In this document: piece by piece, positions 62,993-64,000 of the stretch
How positions within the stretch are numbered: the stretch's first letter is position 1
Layout: the number at the start of each line of letters is the position of its first letter
From: Pedobacter sp. Leaf216
GTDB lineage: Bacteria > Bacteroidota > Bacteroidia > Sphingobacteriales > Sphingobacteriaceae
DNA length: 64,000 bases
Assembly: GCF_001421515.1 (NCBI RefSeq)
Contig: NZ_LMKM01000007.1
Location: forward strand, 557,427 to 621,426
Reading direction: 5' to 3'
Made by a program: the position numbers and the translations under genes
The notes under the pieces: generated by a model
Database searches by the model: none
The model's input: the letters and a program-made list of their open reading frames with translations, nothing else
Told to the model about the DNA's origin: nothing

Positions 62993-63831
62993 TGAACTAC
63001 AAAGCACAAATACCTAACGAGGAAAATAATTACCCAAAAGCCATTGCTATAGCAAGCGGAATTATGGGCTTTTTATTGTTGATCAGCTTTTTTATCGTGA
63101 TTGGTTCTTTCCAGCCACCTGAAGAAGTGGGTATGGGCGGTATGGTTGTAAATTATGGAACTTCAGCAGAAGGTATGGGCGATGATTACACCAGTATTGA
63201 AGAGCCATCAGCAGATCCGAACGCGAATGGAAAACCACCTGAAAAAGTAACGCCCGAAGAAAAAGTTACACCAACTACCTCTACCGAAAGTAGCGATAAA
63301 GAAGTGCAAACACAAAACACCGAAGATGCGATAGCCGTTAATACCAAGCCTACAAAACAACCAACTAAGGCGGCACCAACACCGGTAACCGAAGATAAAC
63401 CTGCCAAACCGGTAATTAACCAAAACGCGCTTTACAAGGGTAAAAAGAACACAGGCCAGGGCCAGGGTGATGGAACCGGAAAAACGCCAGGTAACCAAGG
63501 CGATAAAGATGGCGATCCATTAGCATCTAATTATGGCGAAGGCGGCTCCGGAAATGGAAATGTTCAGCTTTCGTTGGCCAGTAGAAAATTTATTGATATC
63601 CCCAGGATACAGGATGATGGACAAAGTGCAGGAAAAATTGCCGTTCAAATCCGTGTAGATAAAAATGGTAAAGTTGTTCAGGCGCGTGCAGGTGCAAAAG
63701 GCACTACCCTATCTGATTTAGCCTTATGGCGGAAATGCGAACAGGCGGTATTGGGAGCTAGTTTAAATAAATTAGAATCGGCACCCGATGTGCAAACCGG
63801 AATTGTAATGTTTAACTTCAAGGTGAGGTAA
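62992..63831 (+). CDS. TonB-family energy transducer-like protein
   Basis: 279 aa. A membrane helix at about 19-38 (AIASGIMGFLLLISFFIVIG) is followed by a long Pro/Thr/Lys/Asn-rich periplasmic span (60-185, EKVTPEEKVTPTTSTESSD and TGQGQGDGTGKTPGNQGD). The C-terminal TonB-like domain is about 195-279 (RKFIDIPRIQDDGQSAGKIAVQIRVDKNGKVVQA). The end resembles the TonB/TolA fold and lacks the classic YP motif of TonB. It is the last gene of the operon and is followed by two hairpin terminators. It probably connects the ExbB/ExbD motor to an outer-membrane partner. Confidence 0.88.
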   Translation: MNYKAQIPNEENNYPKAIAIASGIMGFLLLISFFIVIGSFQPPEEVGMGGMVVNYGTSAEGMGDDYTSIEEPSADPNANGKPPEKVTPEEKVTPTTSTESSDKEVQTQNTEDAIAVNTKPTKQPTKAAPTPVTEDKPAKPVINQNALYKGKKNTGQGQGDGTGKTPGNQGDKDGDPLASNYGEGGSGNGNVQLSLASRKFIDIPRIQDDGQSAGKIAVQIRVDKNGKVVQARAGAKGTTLSDLALWRKCEQAVLGASLNKLESAPDVQTGIVMFNFKVR

Positions 63832-63840
63832 AAAATACTT

Positions 63841-64000
63841 AAATAAATTCAGCAAAACGATAGCTTAAAAAATATACCCATGGTCTGTATCTCCACAGAC
63901 CATTTTTTTTATTGCGAAAGATGCTAAAATAAATTCAGCAAGACGATAGCTTGCAAAATATACCCATGGTCTGTGTCCCCACAGATCATTATTTTTTATT
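63841..64000. repeat. Tandem 86-bp duplication, each unit ending in a hairpin terminator
   Basis: Units start AAATAAATTCAGC at 63841 and 63927. Hairpins are ATGGTCTGT/ACAGACCAT (63880-63903) and ATGGTCTGT/ACAGATCAT (63966-63989), each followed by T-rich sequence. The second copy has one changed stem base, giving a G-T pair. Confidence 0.85.
63880..63910 (+). terminator. Terminator 1 of the HU/SPOR-exbB-exbD-tonB operon
   Basis: Perfect 9-bp stem, 6-nt loop and run of eight T. A second, slightly weaker copy lies 86 bp further on. Confidence 0.85.

Overview
The window comes from the chromosome of a Bacteroidota bacterium, most likely a Sphingobacteriaceae member close to Pedobacter. This rests on the TAnnTTTG promoter boxes, the SusC/SusD pairs, the FecI/FecR regulation, the DUF4294, DUF4783, DUF779 and HU-CCDC81/SPOR families, bacillithiol synthesis, and the intergenic repeat style. 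The genus is an inference from family content. I found no rRNA, tRNA, CRISPR array, insertion sequence or prophage.

Layout. Positions 1-4.6 kb hold a 5'-truncated lysine 6-aminotransferase, a small membrane-anchored protein, an LCM-type methyltransferase, a repeat-filled gap and a glutaryl-CoA-dehydrogenase-like enzyme. Positions 4.7-7.1 kb hold an 11-residue-repeat stress-type protein and a leftward DUF4294 - glutathione peroxidase - BshB1 operon. Positions 7.1-29.2 kb are mostly housekeeping: Rel/SpoT, Fur, PurA, PabB, an M48 lipoprotein, PlsY, NadC, GpmI, Lon, an LpxR-like protein, ArfB and Cmk. They end in a run of envelope proteins (DUF1080, TPM, SH3). Positions 29.6-44.8 kb carry ribosomal protein S1, a GH20 hexosaminidase, an AraC - aldehyde dehydrogenase - DUF779 cluster, PyrR-PyrB and a large TPR protein paired with an outer-membrane barrel. 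Positions 44.8-46.0 kb are a gene-free nest of tandem repeats.

Positions 46-59.7 kb are the accessory highlight, a polysaccharide-utilisation-type locus. Leftward run an ECF sigma factor, FecR, an STN-bearing SusC and SusD. Rightward run a ROK protein, a second SusC/SusD pair and a lipoprotein closely resembling Endo H. This implies capture and surface cleavage of high-mannose or hybrid N-glycans, or of glycoproteins carrying them. An 11-bp motif, TGTAGGCAATT, occurs exactly three times, before fecR, before ROK (shared with the sigma gene) and before the second susC. It is a candidate common regulatory element.

Positions 60.0-63.8 kb are an overlapping operon. It encodes an HU-like domain/transmembrane/SPOR fusion with four EHPNRFGH-type repeats, ExbB/TolQ, ExbD/TolR and a TonB-like protein. 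It may couple envelope energy to peptidoglycan or division sites.

Several genes (cmk, arfB, the TPM gene, the first susC, and pabB with a TTG start) begin 4-7 nt after a TAnnTTTG box, which suggests leaderless transcripts.
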